Assembly (NCBI RefSeq): GCF_000282615.1
Contig: NZ_AKIY01000026.1
Span: 1-46,414, forward strand
Reading direction: 5' to 3'
Source of the DNA: Bradyrhizobium sp. YR681
GTDB lineage: Bacteria; Pseudomonadota; Alphaproteobacteria; Rhizobiales; Xanthobacteraceae
DNA: 46,414 nt
Shown: positions 9,236-17,322 of the stretch, in pieces
How the letters are laid out: the number at the start of each line of letters is the position of its first letter
Numbering within the stretch: position 1 is the first letter of the stretch
Made by a program: the position numbers and the translations under genes
Notes under the pieces: model-generated
Database searches by the model: none
What the model was told of the DNA's origin: nothing
What the model saw: the letters and a program-made list of their open reading frames with translations, nothing else

Positions 9236-10437
9236 GCGCCGAGACTCCGGCTGACGCGCCAACCGTAGACGCTCATGATTGCGCTGGTGAGGAGCGAGAT
9301 CAGGAGATAGACGCCCATCGTCATGGCGATGATCTCGATCGCCTGCCCGGTCTGGCTCAGCGAGGTGCCGGCGAACACCGAGACGAGGTCGGGATAGCCG
9401 ATCGCGACCGCCAGCGAGGAGTTCTTGGTGAGGTTGAGGTACTGGTTGGTCAGCGGCGGCACGATCACGCGCATCGCCTGCGGCACCACGATCAGCCGGA
9501 GCGTGGTGCCGCGGCTGAGGCCCAGCGAAGACCCCGCCTCCATCTGCCCCTTGTGCACCGACAGGATGCCGGCCCGCACGATCTCGGCGATGAAGGCGGC
9601 GGTATAGGTCGACAGCGCCAGCGTCAGCGCCACGAACTCCGGGATGATCCGCGAGCCGCCGGCGAAGTTGAAGCCCTTGAGCTGCGGCACCTCGAAGCTG
9701 AAGGGCAGACCGAACAGCGCCATCGTGACCAGCGGCAATCCGAACAGCAGGCCCAGCACATAAGGCCAGATCCGGATCACCTGGCCGCGCTGAAACAGCG
9801 CACGCCGCGAATAAAATCGCAGCGCCAGCGCAGCCACGATGCCGAATGCCAGCACCGCCAGGAACGCCTCGAAACCGCCCTCGCCGATCGGGCGTGGAAT
9901 GACGAGGCCGCGATTGCTGACGAAGGCGATGCCGAGCAGCGAAATGCTCTGCCGCGGATTGGGCAGGGCTGCGAGCACCGCGAGGTACCAGAACAGGATC
10001 TGGAACAGCAGCGGCAGATTGCGGATCACCTCGACATAGAGTTCGCCGATGCGCGACAGCAGCCAATTGGGCGACAGCCGGCACAGCGCGATGACGAAGC
10101 CGATCACGGTGGCGAAGAAGATGCCCACCACCGAGACCACGAGGGTGTTGAGAAGCCCGACCACGAACACGCGCAGGAACGTGTCCGAGCCGGTATAGGA
10201 GATCAGCGTCTGGTTGACGTCGAAGCCGGCATTGTTCCGCAGGAAACCGAAGCCGGCGGCAATGTGCTGGTTTTCGAGATTGGCGCGGGTGTTGGAGACG
10301 ATCTCATAGGCAATCCAGCCCAGAACCGCCGCGAAGGCAAACTGGACGGCGACGCCGTTCCAGCCAGTCTTGCCGCCCAGAATGCGCCTGATCTTCAGCG
10401 CAATCTGGGCCGGCGGTTTTCGAGCCTCGGTGCTCAT
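9232..10437 (-). CDS. aapQ: General L-amino acid ABC transporter permease AapQ
   Basis: Second inner-membrane permease of the Aap importer, expected to pair with AapM. The 401-residue length is usual for AapQ. The N-terminal periplasmic phrase GFGFLRNNAGFDVNQTLISY is characteristic, followed by the HisM-type core: GLLNTLVVSVVGIFFATVIG, then EVIRNLPLLFQILFWY, a roughly 100-residue insert between TM segments that is normal for AapQ, and the EAA-loop region GQMEAGSSLGLSRGTTLRLI. The start at 10437 lies 25 nt after the aapJ stop, and the stop overlaps the aapM start by 4 bp. Confidence 0.95.
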   Translation of the reverse strand: MSTEARKPPAQIALKIRRILGGKTGWNGVAVQFAFAAVLGWIAYEIVSNTRANLENQHIAAGFGFLRNNAGFDVNQTLISYTGSDTFLRVFVVGLLNTLVVSVVGIFFATVIGFVIALCRLSPNWLLSRIGELYVEVIRNLPLLFQILFWYLAVLAALPNPRQSISLLGIAFVSNRGLVIPRPIGEGGFEAFLAVLAFGIVAALALRFYSRRALFQRGQVIRIWPYVLGLLFGLPLVTMALFGLPFSFEVPQLKGFNFAGGSRIIPEFVALTLALSTYTAAFIAEIVRAGILSVHKGQMEAGSSLGLSRGTTLRLIVVPQAMRVIVPPLTNQYLNLTKNSSLAVAIGYPDLVSVFAGTSLSQTGQAIEIIAMTMGVYLLISLLTSAIMSVYGWRVSRSLGA

Positions 10438-10462
10438 CGCCGCTTCAGCGGTTCAGGCGGGA

Positions 10463-11479
10463 TCAGCGGATCGGTGGCGCGTACTGGAGACCGCCCTTGT
10501 TCCAGAGATTGTTGAGACCGCGGGCGATGCCGAGCGGCGAGCCGGCGCCGACATTGCGATCGAACACTTCGCCGTAATTGCCGACCGCCTTGGTAATCCG
10601 CACCACCCAGTCCTTGGTCAGGCCGAGCTGCTCACCGAAATTGCCGTCGCTGCCGAGCACGCGCTTCAGCTCCGGGTTTTCCAGTTTTGCCTTCTCGTCG
10701 ACATTCTTCGAGGTGATGCCGAGCTCTTCGGTCGTGACCAGGGCGAACAGCGTCCATTTCACGATGTCGAACCACTGGTCGTCGCCGTGGCGCACCATCG
10801 GGCCGAGCGGCTCCTTCGAGATGATCTCGGGGAGCACCATGTGGTCGTTGGGATTGGCAAGCTTGAGGCGGTTGGCGTACAGGCCCGACTGGTCGGTGGT
10901 GAAGACGTCGCAGCGGCCGGCCTCATAGGCCTTGACGGTTTCGTCGTTGGTGCCGAACGCGATCACCTCGTACTTCATGTTGTTGGCCTTGAAGTAGTCG
11001 GCGAGGTTCTGCTCGGTGGTGGTGCCGGTCTGCACGCAGACCGAGGCGCTGTTGAGCTCGAGCGCCGAATTCACCTTGAGCGACTTCTTCACCATGAAGC
11101 CCTGCCCGTCATAATAGGTCACGCCGGTGAAGTTGGCGCCGAGCGAGGTGTCGCGCGAGATGGTCCAGGTGGTGTTGCGCGAGAGCACGTCGACTTCGCC
11201 GGATTGCAGCGCCGTGAAGCGGTCCTTGGCGGACAGCGGCACGAACTTGACCTTGGTCGGATCGTTGAAGACGGCGGCGGCGACGGCGCGGCAGAGGTCC
11301 ACATCGAGACCGGTCCAGTTGCCCTTGTCGTCGGGCGAGGAGAAGCCCGGCAGGCCCTGGCTGACGCCGCAGGACACCGCGCCCCGGTCCTTGACCGTCT
11401 TGAGCGTTTGCGCATCGGCGGCTTGGGCAGTCAGGCCGGCGGCGAGAGCAAGAGTGAGAGCCAGGGTTACGCGTTTCAT
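10463..11479 (-). CDS. aapJ: General L-amino acid ABC transporter substrate-binding protein AapJ
   Basis: Periplasmic binding protein that delivers L-amino acids to AapQM. The 338-residue protein begins with a Sec signal (MKRVTLALTLALAAGLTAQA, cleavage near ADA-QT). It then shows RGAVSCGVSQGLPGFSSPDD, TGLDVDLCRAVAAAVFND and VDVLSRNTTWTISRD, the usual AapJ/BztA phrases. The ATG at 11479 is preferred over upstream in-frame codons because it places the signal peptide at the N-terminus, with a purine-rich AAAGG element upstream. It is the first gene of the operon and is transcribed divergently from metC. Confidence 0.95.
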   Translation of the reverse strand: MKRVTLALTLALAAGLTAQAADAQTLKTVKDRGAVSCGVSQGLPGFSSPDDKGNWTGLDVDLCRAVAAAVFNDPTKVKFVPLSAKDRFTALQSGEVDVLSRNTTWTISRDTSLGANFTGVTYYDGQGFMVKKSLKVNSALELNSASVCVQTGTTTEQNLADYFKANNMKYEVIAFGTNDETVKAYEAGRCDVFTTDQSGLYANRLKLANPNDHMVLPEIISKEPLGPMVRHGDDQWFDIVKWTLFALVTTEELGITSKNVDEKAKLENPELKRVLGSDGNFGEQLGLTKDWVVRITKAVGNYGEVFDRNVGAGSPLGIARGLNNLWNKGGLQYAPPIR

Positions 11480-11875
11480 GGGCTTTGGGCCTTTCAAAGT
11501 CATCTCAAGGTAGGAATGTTGTCTCAGGACCGTCTCTGCCAGGACTTTCCTCGTAAGAAGGCTAGCCTTGCAAGAGTCATGCTGGAAAACCTTGCCGAAC
11601 AGCCGCCGATCCTGGGAGGCCATACCTTAATCCCCGCCGCAGGCGCCCGCCATGATGGCTGTGGCGCAAGGTCCGGTCAGACGGTGGATCGAAGGTCGCG
11701 GCAGGCCCCTCAACATGCGGCGACTGAATAGCACCTGCGCATCAGAGAGCGGCTGGCGAGCCGGGTCAAGGGGTTGACGGGACTCTTCTGTGGCCTGTTA
11801 TTAACGCCAGCGGCCTTTCGGCCGGCCCGCGGGGGCGCAACGTCCCGCGGAGAAACGAGTTTTGAAAGCAGGCGC
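11480..11875. other. 396-bp divergent intergenic region, aapJ / metC
   Basis: This stretch carries the leftward aapJ promoter region and the rightward metC promoter and leader, which is described separately. I searched by eye for a sigma-54 type site upstream of aapJ, as often seen for nitrogen-regulated transporters, and found none with correct GG/GC spacing. No gene is visible here. Confidence 0.4.
11774..11803 (+). promoter_or_regulatory. Probable housekeeping promoter of metC with structured 5' leader
   Basis: TTGACG at 11774-11779 and TTATTA at 11798-11803 are separated by 18 bp, a fair sigma-70 type promoter. The predicted transcript would have a leader of about 65 nt before the metC ATG at 11876. 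That leader contains two adjacent GC-rich hairpins, CGGCC-TTTC-GGCCG and CCGCGGG-(9 nt)-CCCGCGG. I cannot match them to a known methionine or SAM riboswitch. Confidence 0.45.
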
Positions 11876-13060
11876 ATGGATTCCTCGCACCCCTCCCAGC
11901 AGCAGGCCGAGACCCGGCTGGTCACCTCCGGCCGCGACACCAAGGCGCAGAAGGGGTTCGTCAATCCGCCGGTGTTCCACGGCTCGACCGTGCTCTACCC
12001 GACCGCCGAGGACCTGCATGCCCATCGCGGCGAGTTCACCTATGGCCGCCACGGCTCCCCCACCACCAAGGCGTTCCAGGAGACGCTGATGGCGCTGGAG
12101 GGACCGCAATGTGCGGGCATCGGCATCGTGCCGTCGGGGCTCTCGGCGATCTCGACCACCCTGCTCTCGGTGCTGAAGACCGGTGACCATATCCTGGTCT
12201 GCGACAACGTCTATCGGCCCTCGCGCAATTTCTGCAACGGCATGCTCGCCCGCCTCGGCATCGAGACCACCTATTTCGATCCGATGATCGGTGCCGGCAT
12301 CGACAGGCTGTTCAAGCCGAACACCCGCGCCGTGCTGGTGGAGGCACCGGGATCGCAATCGTTCGAGATGCCCGACATCCGCGCCATCGCCGAGGTCGCC
12401 CATGCCCGCGGCGCGCTCGTCATCGACGACAACACCTGGGCGACGCCGCTCTATCACCGCTCGCTCGAGCAGGGCGTCGACATCAGCATGCAGGCCGCCA
12501 CCAAATATATCGGCGGCCACTCCGACATCATGTTCGGCACCATCTCGGCCAACGCCAAGGCCTGGCCGCAGATTTCAGAAGGCATCCGCCTGCTCGGCGT
12601 CTGCGCGGGCCCCGATGACGTCTTCCTCGCGCTGCGCGGCCTGCGCACGCTGTCGGTGCGCCTCGCGCAGCATCACCGTTCGGGCCTCGAGATGGCGCGC
12701 TGGCTCGCCAGCCGTCCCGAGGTCGCGCGCGTACTGCATCCGGGGCTGGAGACCGATCCCGGCCACGCCATCTGGAAGCGCGACTTCACCGGCGCCTCGG
12801 GCCTGTTCAGCATCGTGCTGAAGCCGGCGCCGCAGACCGCCGTCGACACCATGCTCAACACGCTCAAACTGTTCGGCATGGGCTTTTCCTGGGGCGGCTT
12901 CGAGAGCCTCGCGATTCCCTTTGACTGCAACGACTATCGCACCGCGACCAAGTGGGCGCCGGGCGGCCCCACTCTGCGTCTGCACATCGGGCTCGAAAGC
13001 ACCGACGATCTCAAGGCCGATCTCGATCGCGGCTTCGCTGCCCTCAAGGCGGCAATGTGA
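11876..13060 (+). CDS. metC: Cystathionine beta-lyase, PLP-dependent
   Basis: Cleaves cystathionine to homocysteine, pyruvate and ammonia in methionine synthesis. The 394-residue protein is of the Cys/Met-metabolism PLP family. The cofactor lysine is K210 in MQAATKYIGGHSD. The phrase EAPGSQSFEMPDI is typical of MetC rather than MetB or MetZ, which carry ESPSNP-like sequences. The tyrosine in FTYGRHGSPT contacts PLP. The ATG at 11876 is used because the upstream 34 codons of open frame run through the hairpins of the leader and lack family similarity. It lies downstream of the divergent Aap amino-acid uptake operon and 6 kb from cysK. Confidence 0.93.
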   Translation: MDSSHPSQQQAETRLVTSGRDTKAQKGFVNPPVFHGSTVLYPTAEDLHAHRGEFTYGRHGSPTTKAFQETLMALEGPQCAGIGIVPSGLSAISTTLLSVLKTGDHILVCDNVYRPSRNFCNGMLARLGIETTYFDPMIGAGIDRLFKPNTRAVLVEAPGSQSFEMPDIRAIAEVAHARGALVIDDNTWATPLYHRSLEQGVDISMQAATKYIGGHSDIMFGTISANAKAWPQISEGIRLLGVCAGPDDVFLALRGLRTLSVRLAQHHRSGLEMARWLASRPEVARVLHPGLETDPGHAIWKRDFTGASGLFSIVLKPAPQTAVDTMLNTLKLFGMGFSWGGFESLAIPFDCNDYRTATKWAPGGPTLRLHIGLESTDDLKADLDRGFAALKAAM

Positions 13061-13086
13061 GCCTGCTCACAGGGCATCGCGCCGCG

Positions 13087-13111
13087 GGAACGTGCAACCC
13101 GCGCAAACGTT
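13087..13111 (+). promoter_or_regulatory. EcfG-type (general stress response) promoter upstream of the Na/Pi cotransporter gene
   Basis: GGAAC at 13087-13091 and CGTT at 13108-13111 are separated by exactly 16 bp, matching the alphaproteobacterial EcfG consensus GGAAC-N16/17-CGTT. The site lies in the 133-bp gap after metC, with the predicted start of transcription near 13117, about 75 nt before the ATG at 13194. The match is by eye only. Confidence 0.6.
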
Positions 13112-13193
13112 AACAGCGTTGCGCCAACAAATGGTTTGAACCCCAGGCATTTGGCGCTAGCCTCACCAATCGACTCTCATCCGGACACGGAGC

Positions 13194-14885
13194 ATGGGAA
13201 CGTTGGTACTGCTCGATCTGATGGGCGGCGTGGCACTGTTGCTGTGGGGCCTTCATATGGTCCAGAGCGGCATCCTGCGCGCCTTCGGCCCCGACCTGCG
13301 CCGCCTGCTCGGCAAGGCGCTGAGCAACCGCGCCAGCGCGTTCGCCGCCGGCCTCGGGCTCACCGCACTGCTCCAGAGCAGCACAGCGACGGCCCTGCTC
13401 ACGAGCTCGTTCGCGGCCGAGGGCATGCTCAGCCTCGTTGCAGCGCTCGCCATCATGCTGGGAGCCAATGTCGGCACCACGCTGATCGTCCAGGCGCTGT
13501 CATTCAACATCGCAGCCGTCGCACCCGTGCTGTTCGTGGTCGGGCTCGTTGCCTTCCGCTCCGGCCCACGCTCGCGCATCAAGGATATCGGCCGTATCGC
13601 GATTGGTCTTGGCCTGATGCTGCTGTCGCTGCATATCCTGCTCGACACGCTGGCGCCGGCCGAGAACGCGCCCGGCGTCCGCGTCATCATGGCGGCCGTC
13701 ACGGGCGATCCCATCCTGTGCATCGTGATTGCCGCGCTCATCACCTGGGCCGTGCATTCGAGCGTCGCCAGCGTGCTGCTGATCATGTCGCTGGCCTATT
13801 CGCAGTTCGTGACGCCCTACGCGGCGCTCGCCCTCGTGCTCGGCGCCAATCTCGGCAGCGCCATCAATCCCGTGTTCGAAGGCGCCAGGCGCGACGATCC
13901 CGCCAGCTACCGCCTGCCGCTCGGAAATCTCATCAACCGCGTCGTCGGCATCGCCCTCGTCCTGCCATTCCTGAGCGCGCTCGCCGAGCACATGCACGGC
14001 TGGCAGCCCGATCTCGCCAAGATGACGGCCGCCTTTCACATCGCCTTCAACGTCGGCACCGCCGTCATCTTCATCGGCCTGCTCGACCCCCTGTCGCGCC
14101 TGTTGACCCACCTGTTGCCGGATCGCGTGCAGGAGACCGACCCGGCCCGTCCGCGCTATCTCGACGAGACCGCGCTGGAGACGCCGTCGCTGGCGCTCGC
14201 CGACGCCGCCCGCGAGACGCTCCGCATGGGCGACTTTGTCGAGGTCATGCTGCGCAAGGTCATGACCGCGATGATGACGGGCGACCGTGTCCTGGTCGAC
14301 CAGGTCTCGAAGATGGACAATGTCGTCGACGGCCTGGATGAAGCCATCAAGCTCTACGTGACCAAACTCATGCGGGGCAGCCTCGACGAGAGCGAGGGGC
14401 GGCGCGCGATGGAGATCATCTCCTTCGCCATCAACCTCGAACATATCGGCGACATCATCGACAAGAGTCTGAGCGAGCTTGCGACCAAGAAGATCAAGCG
14501 CCGCTTCCAGTTCTCGGCCGAGGGCTCCGAGGAGCTCGCCGCCTTCCACAAGCGCACGATGGAATCGCTGCGGATCGCCTTCGGCGTGTTCATGTCGGGC
14601 GATGCCAATGAGGCGCGCAAGCTGCTGGTGGAGAAGACCACGCTGAAGAATACCGAGCTTGCCGCCGTCGAGCGCCATCTCGACCGCCTGCGCGAGGGCC
14701 GGCCCGAAACCATCGAGACCACATCGCTGCATCTGGACGTGCTGCGCGACCTGCGCCGCATCCATTCGCATATCTGCTCGGTCGCCTATCCCGTGCTGGA
14801 TGCGGCCGGCGAACCCTATCGCAGGAGCGAGGCGGAGACGGCCACCCTGCCCGCGTCAGGCGCGGCCTCGGCGTTGCCGCGCTAG
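13194..14885 (+). CDS. Na+/phosphate cotransporter family protein with C-terminal PhoU-like domain
   Basis: Inner-membrane Na/Pi cotransporter (PNaS family, NptA/YjbB-like), probably exporting or importing phosphate with sodium. The 563-residue protein has about nine membrane segments in its first 320 residues, arranged as two inverted repeats. The first repeat carries the signature Q61-S-S-T64 in LLQSSTATALL; the second has a degenerate form, H188-S-S-V191, in AVHSSVAS. Residues about 345-540 form two PhoU-like helical repeats with phrases such as MEIISFAINLEHIGDIIDKS and RRIHSHICSVAYPVL. The 3' end overlaps the convergent DUF3592 gene by 30 bp. Its EcfG-type promoter suggests expression under stress. 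Confidence 0.92.
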   Translation: MGTLVLLDLMGGVALLLWGLHMVQSGILRAFGPDLRRLLGKALSNRASAFAAGLGLTALLQSSTATALLTSSFAAEGMLSLVAALAIMLGANVGTTLIVQALSFNIAAVAPVLFVVGLVAFRSGPRSRIKDIGRIAIGLGLMLLSLHILLDTLAPAENAPGVRVIMAAVTGDPILCIVIAALITWAVHSSVASVLLIMSLAYSQFVTPYAALALVLGANLGSAINPVFEGARRDDPASYRLPLGNLINRVVGIALVLPFLSALAEHMHGWQPDLAKMTAAFHIAFNVGTAVIFIGLLDPLSRLLTHLLPDRVQETDPARPRYLDETALETPSLALADAARETLRMGDFVEVMLRKVMTAMMTGDRVLVDQVSKMDNVVDGLDEAIKLYVTKLMRGSLDESEGRRAMEIISFAINLEHIGDIIDKSLSELATKKIKRRFQFSAEGSEELAAFHKRTMESLRIAFGVFMSGDANEARKLLVEKTTLKNTELAAVERHLDRLREGRPETIETTSLHLDVLRDLRRIHSHICSVAYPVLDAAGEPYRRSEAETATLPASGAASALPR

Positions 14886-15296
14886 ACCTGCGCGAACCAG
14901 AACAGCTCCTCCCGCAAGGAGCAGGCCGGCCGCGCACAGCAGCACGGGGGCGATCCACAGCGTCAGGAACGACAGCAGTCGCGCGTTCTCGGGCCGGTGG
15001 GGATCATAGGCGATCCTGACACGCTCGCCGTCCGAATAGGGCTGCCCGGTCGCGCCCGACGAGGACGTGAACGTCACCGCCTGGCCGTCACGCGTCAAGA
15101 ATTGAAACGTGGGATAGAGAAATGTCCCGCCGTGGTTTCCACCGCTGCGCGCGACCGCACCGGCGAAGCGCGCGTCCGTCTGCTCGGCCGTTGCGAGAAA
15201 CACGGCGGTGCTGCCGAGCTCGACCAGCCCGAGCCCAAGCAGAACGAGTCCGGCCAGAACAACCGATGCGAACAGGATTGTCGGTAATTTGCGCAT
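14856..15296 (-). CDS. DUF3592 domain membrane protein
   Basis: The 146-residue protein has an N-terminal membrane segment (residues about 8-35), an extracytoplasmic beta-rich portion with the DUF3592 hallmarks YPTFQFLTRDGQAVTFTSSS and GERVRIAYDPHRPENARL, and a second membrane segment (about 110-133). Its function is unknown. It overlaps the 3' end of the Na/Pi cotransporter gene by 30 bp and lies 42 nt downstream of the LAB_N gene, so it could be the last gene of the lipid-modification operon. Confidence 0.85.
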   Translation of the reverse strand: MRKLPTILFASVVLAGLVLLGLGLVELGSTAVFLATAEQTDARFAGAVARSGGNHGGTFLYPTFQFLTRDGQAVTFTSSSGATGQPYSDGERVRIAYDPHRPENARLLSFLTLWIAPVLLCAAGLLLAGGAVLVRAGLARQRRGRA

Positions 15297-15338
15297 GCCG
15301 ATCGCAACATCCCGCCGCCCTGCCGCACCTGCCTCCGA

Positions 15339-15677
15339 TCAGCTATCCAGCGTCTTCGACGCGGTGCCGTGGTTCTTCCAGATCAGCATGATGTTGCGGA
15401 CATAGATGATGGTCGCGAACAGCTGGCCCATGATGATGACGGGCTCGCGCTTCACGACGCCGTAGATCAGGGTCATCAGCCCGCCGCCCATCGAGCAGAA
15501 CCAGAACGCGATCGGCACCACGCTGTTGCCGGCACGCTCGCTCGCAATCCACTGCACCAGGAAGCGCGCTGTGAAGAACAGCTGCGCGATCAGGCCGAAC
15601 GCGAGCCAGAAGTCGAACTTGGCGACAAAGACATCGTAGAAATAGTCGCTCAGCTGCTGGCCGTAGTGGATGATCAT
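15339..15677 (-). CDS. LAB_N (lipid A biosynthesis N-terminal) domain membrane protein
   Basis: The 112-residue protein has three membrane segments and the signature of the LAB_N domain: FFTARFLVQWIASERAGNSV, PIAFWFCSMGG and IIYVRNIMLIW. This domain occurs as a free protein beside polyprenyl-phosphate sugar synthases and GT-C transferases that decorate lipid A; its exact role is unsettled. The start overlaps the GT2 stop by 4 bp, so the two are likely translated together. It is the third partner downstream of the ArnT-like and PAP2 genes. Confidence 0.9.
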   Translation of the reverse strand: MIIHYGQQLSDYFYDVFVAKFDFWLAFGLIAQLFFTARFLVQWIASERAGNSVVPIAFWFCSMGGGLMTLIYGVVKREPVIIMGQLFATIIYVRNIMLIWKNHGTASKTLDS

Positions 15678-16408
15678 GCGGTCACCTCAGTCACTTCTGG
15701 TGTCGGCTTCTTGCGGCGGATCAGCCACCACACGCCGGCGAGATCCATGATCCCGATCCACAGGCGGTCGAAGAAGCCGTAGTTTGAAACGCCGGAATGG
15801 CGCGGCCGGTCGATCACGTCGACATAGGCGATCTCAAAGCCCTCGCGGCGCACCAGCGCCGGCAGGAAGCGATGCAGGCCGTCGAAATAAGGCAGCATCA
15901 GGAACACATCGCGGCGAAACGCCTTCAGCCCGCAGCCGGTGTCGCGCGTGCCGTCGTTCAGGATCGCGCCGCGCACCCCATTGGCGATACGTGACTGAAA
16001 TTTCTTGAAACCGGTGTCCTTGCGCCCGACCCGCTGGCCGGCGGCGAGCCCGACGCGCGGGCTCTTCTCGACCGCTGCGATCAGGTCGGGCAGGAATGCC
16101 GGATTGTTCTGGCCGTCGCCGTCGAGCGTCGCCACGATTGCGCCGCGCGCCGCCCGCACGCCGCTACGGACCGCCGCGGACTGGCCGGTCGATCTGGCGT
16201 GACGGAGCTGCCGCAGATTGTCCCGCTGCCGCATGATGGAGGCGAGCCGCTCGCCCGTCGCATCGGTCGAACCGTCATTGACGTAGATGATCTCATAGGC
16301 CCAGCGGCCATCGAGCGCCGCGCCGATTTCGGCGATCAACGGCGCGATGTTGTCGGCTTCGTTGCGCACGGGAACGACGATGGAAACCGAAGGCTGGGAC
16401 GTCGACAA
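15674..16408 (-). CDS. Polyprenyl-phosphate sugar synthase-like glycosyltransferase, family 2 (DPMS/ArnC/RgtE type)
   Basis: Cytoplasmic-face GT2 enzyme expected to load a sugar from a nucleotide donor onto polyprenyl phosphate. Residues about 6-230 show VSIVVPVRNEADNIAPLI, the UDP-binding NDGSTDAT, the metal-binding DGDGQNNP and the acceptor-region GCGLKAFRRDVFLMLPYFDG. One hydrophobic segment (WIGIMDLAGVWWLI) lies at the C-terminus. No ATG is available near the domain start. I place the start at the TTG at 16408, just before the conserved VSIVVPV strand, giving 244 residues; another TTG at 16444 is possible. Upstream open frame belongs to the PAP2 gene in another phase. It overlaps the LAB_N start by 4 bp. 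Confidence 0.88.
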   Translation of the reverse strand: MSTSQPSVSIVVPVRNEADNIAPLIAEIGAALDGRWAYEIIYVNDGSTDATGERLASIMRQRDNLRQLRHARSTGQSAAVRSGVRAARGAIVATLDGDGQNNPAFLPDLIAAVEKSPRVGLAAGQRVGRKDTGFKKFQSRIANGVRGAILNDGTRDTGCGLKAFRRDVFLMLPYFDGLHRFLPALVRREGFEIAYVDVIDRPRHSGVSNYGFFDRLWIGIMDLAGVWWLIRRKKPTPEVTEVTA

Positions 16409-16475
16409 ATCGTAGCTCGTGGTTGGAATTGGCCTGCGACCCAAGGGAACCGGCAGCCCCGGCAGGCAGCCGCTT

Positions 16476-17321
16476 TTATGGGGCCGAGGCCCCGCGGGCA
16501 ACCCTTTTGAGGCGCCCGCCGACCGGTCCCGGAAGGGCCAGGATGCTGCCGTCGGCATGAATGGCGAAACCCAGCCTGCGGGCCGCGAACCAGTAGCGCA
16601 CCGCCATGGCGCCGACCATGCCGACCAGGGCGCCGGCGACGACATCGCTCGGATGATGCGCGAGCAGCACCAGGCGCGTCAGCAGGATCACGATCGCGTA
16701 GGTGAACATGAACACGCGCAGCCGCGGCCAGAGTGCCGAGACCGCAAACGCCAGTGCGAACGCCGTCACCGCGTGGCCCGACGGGAGGCTGGCATAGGCC
16801 GGCGTTCCCTGAAACGGAACGAAATTGAAGGGATTGGCGTCGCCGCCGACGAACGGGCGACCGCGCCCGATGATGAATTTCAGGATCTCGGCGACGAACA
16901 CGGCGAACGCAACAGACAGAAACATGAATTGCAGGCGTGTGCCGAGGCCGAGCAGCAGCGCACGTCGGGTGCCGTGCAGGCCGGCCGCAACGAGCGCCAA
17001 GGCTACCAGCACGATACCGAGCGCGGAGAGCACGTACTCGTCCTTGCCGAAATCGGTGAGGATGCGGATCGGCCACAGGCCGGGAGCGCCGCGCGCCGGC
17101 ATCAGCTGGATCTCGGTCCGGTCGAACACCAGCATGAGTGCGATGATGGCGGCCGCGCCCGCTGCGCTCAGCCACAGCGAATGCCGCGCCAGTTTTCGCG
17201 CAGCTTCGGCGCGGCGCGAATGCGAGGGCGAACGCACGAGCTGCGCCAGCGCACGCCCCGCAACAGCGAGCAATTGCGCGGGATAGCCCGGGCGCGGCGC
17301 GATGTCGGTCGTGACGGGCAT
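16476..17321 (-). CDS. PAP2-family membrane phosphatase (LpxE/LpxF-like)
   Basis: Membrane phosphatase of the PAP2 superfamily, probably acting on a lipid phosphate on the periplasmic face. The 281-residue protein has about six membrane segments and all three motifs: K148-X6-R155-P156 in KFIIGRGRP, P180-S-G-H183, and T215-R-X5-H222-X3-D226 in TRLVLLAHHPSD (Ser of the first position replaced by Thr). The start is separated by one base from the stop of the ArnT-like gene. In rhizobia relatives remove the 1- or 4'-phosphate of lipid A before a sugar is added, which fits the neighbours, but recycling of undecaprenyl pyrophosphate is an alternative. Confidence 0.92.
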   Translation of the reverse strand: MPVTTDIAPRPGYPAQLLAVAGRALAQLVRSPSHSRRAEAARKLARHSLWLSAAGAAAIIALMLVFDRTEIQLMPARGAPGLWPIRILTDFGKDEYVLSALGIVLVALALVAAGLHGTRRALLLGLGTRLQFMFLSVAFAVFVAEILKFIIGRGRPFVGGDANPFNFVPFQGTPAYASLPSGHAVTAFALAFAVSALWPRLRVFMFTYAIVILLTRLVLLAHHPSDVVAGALVGMVGAMAVRYWFAARRLGFAIHADGSILALPGPVGGRLKRVARGASAP

Positions 17322-17322
17322 C

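Noticed and set aside
6966..10084. Very long minus-strand frames that join aapP or aapM to upstream sequence
   Set aside because: The extra N-terminal parts are out-of-phase readings of aapM and aapQ; family starts and ATGA overlaps define the true genes.
11585..11600. Sigma-54 promoter near TGGAAAACCTTGC upstream of aapJ
   Set aside because: The GG and GC elements are separated by 8 instead of 10 bases and the strand does not fit aapJ.
11804..11875. SAM-II riboswitch upstream of metC
   Set aside because: The leader lacks the SAM-II core pattern I know and its hairpins have different order and sequence, so I report it only as an unassigned structure.
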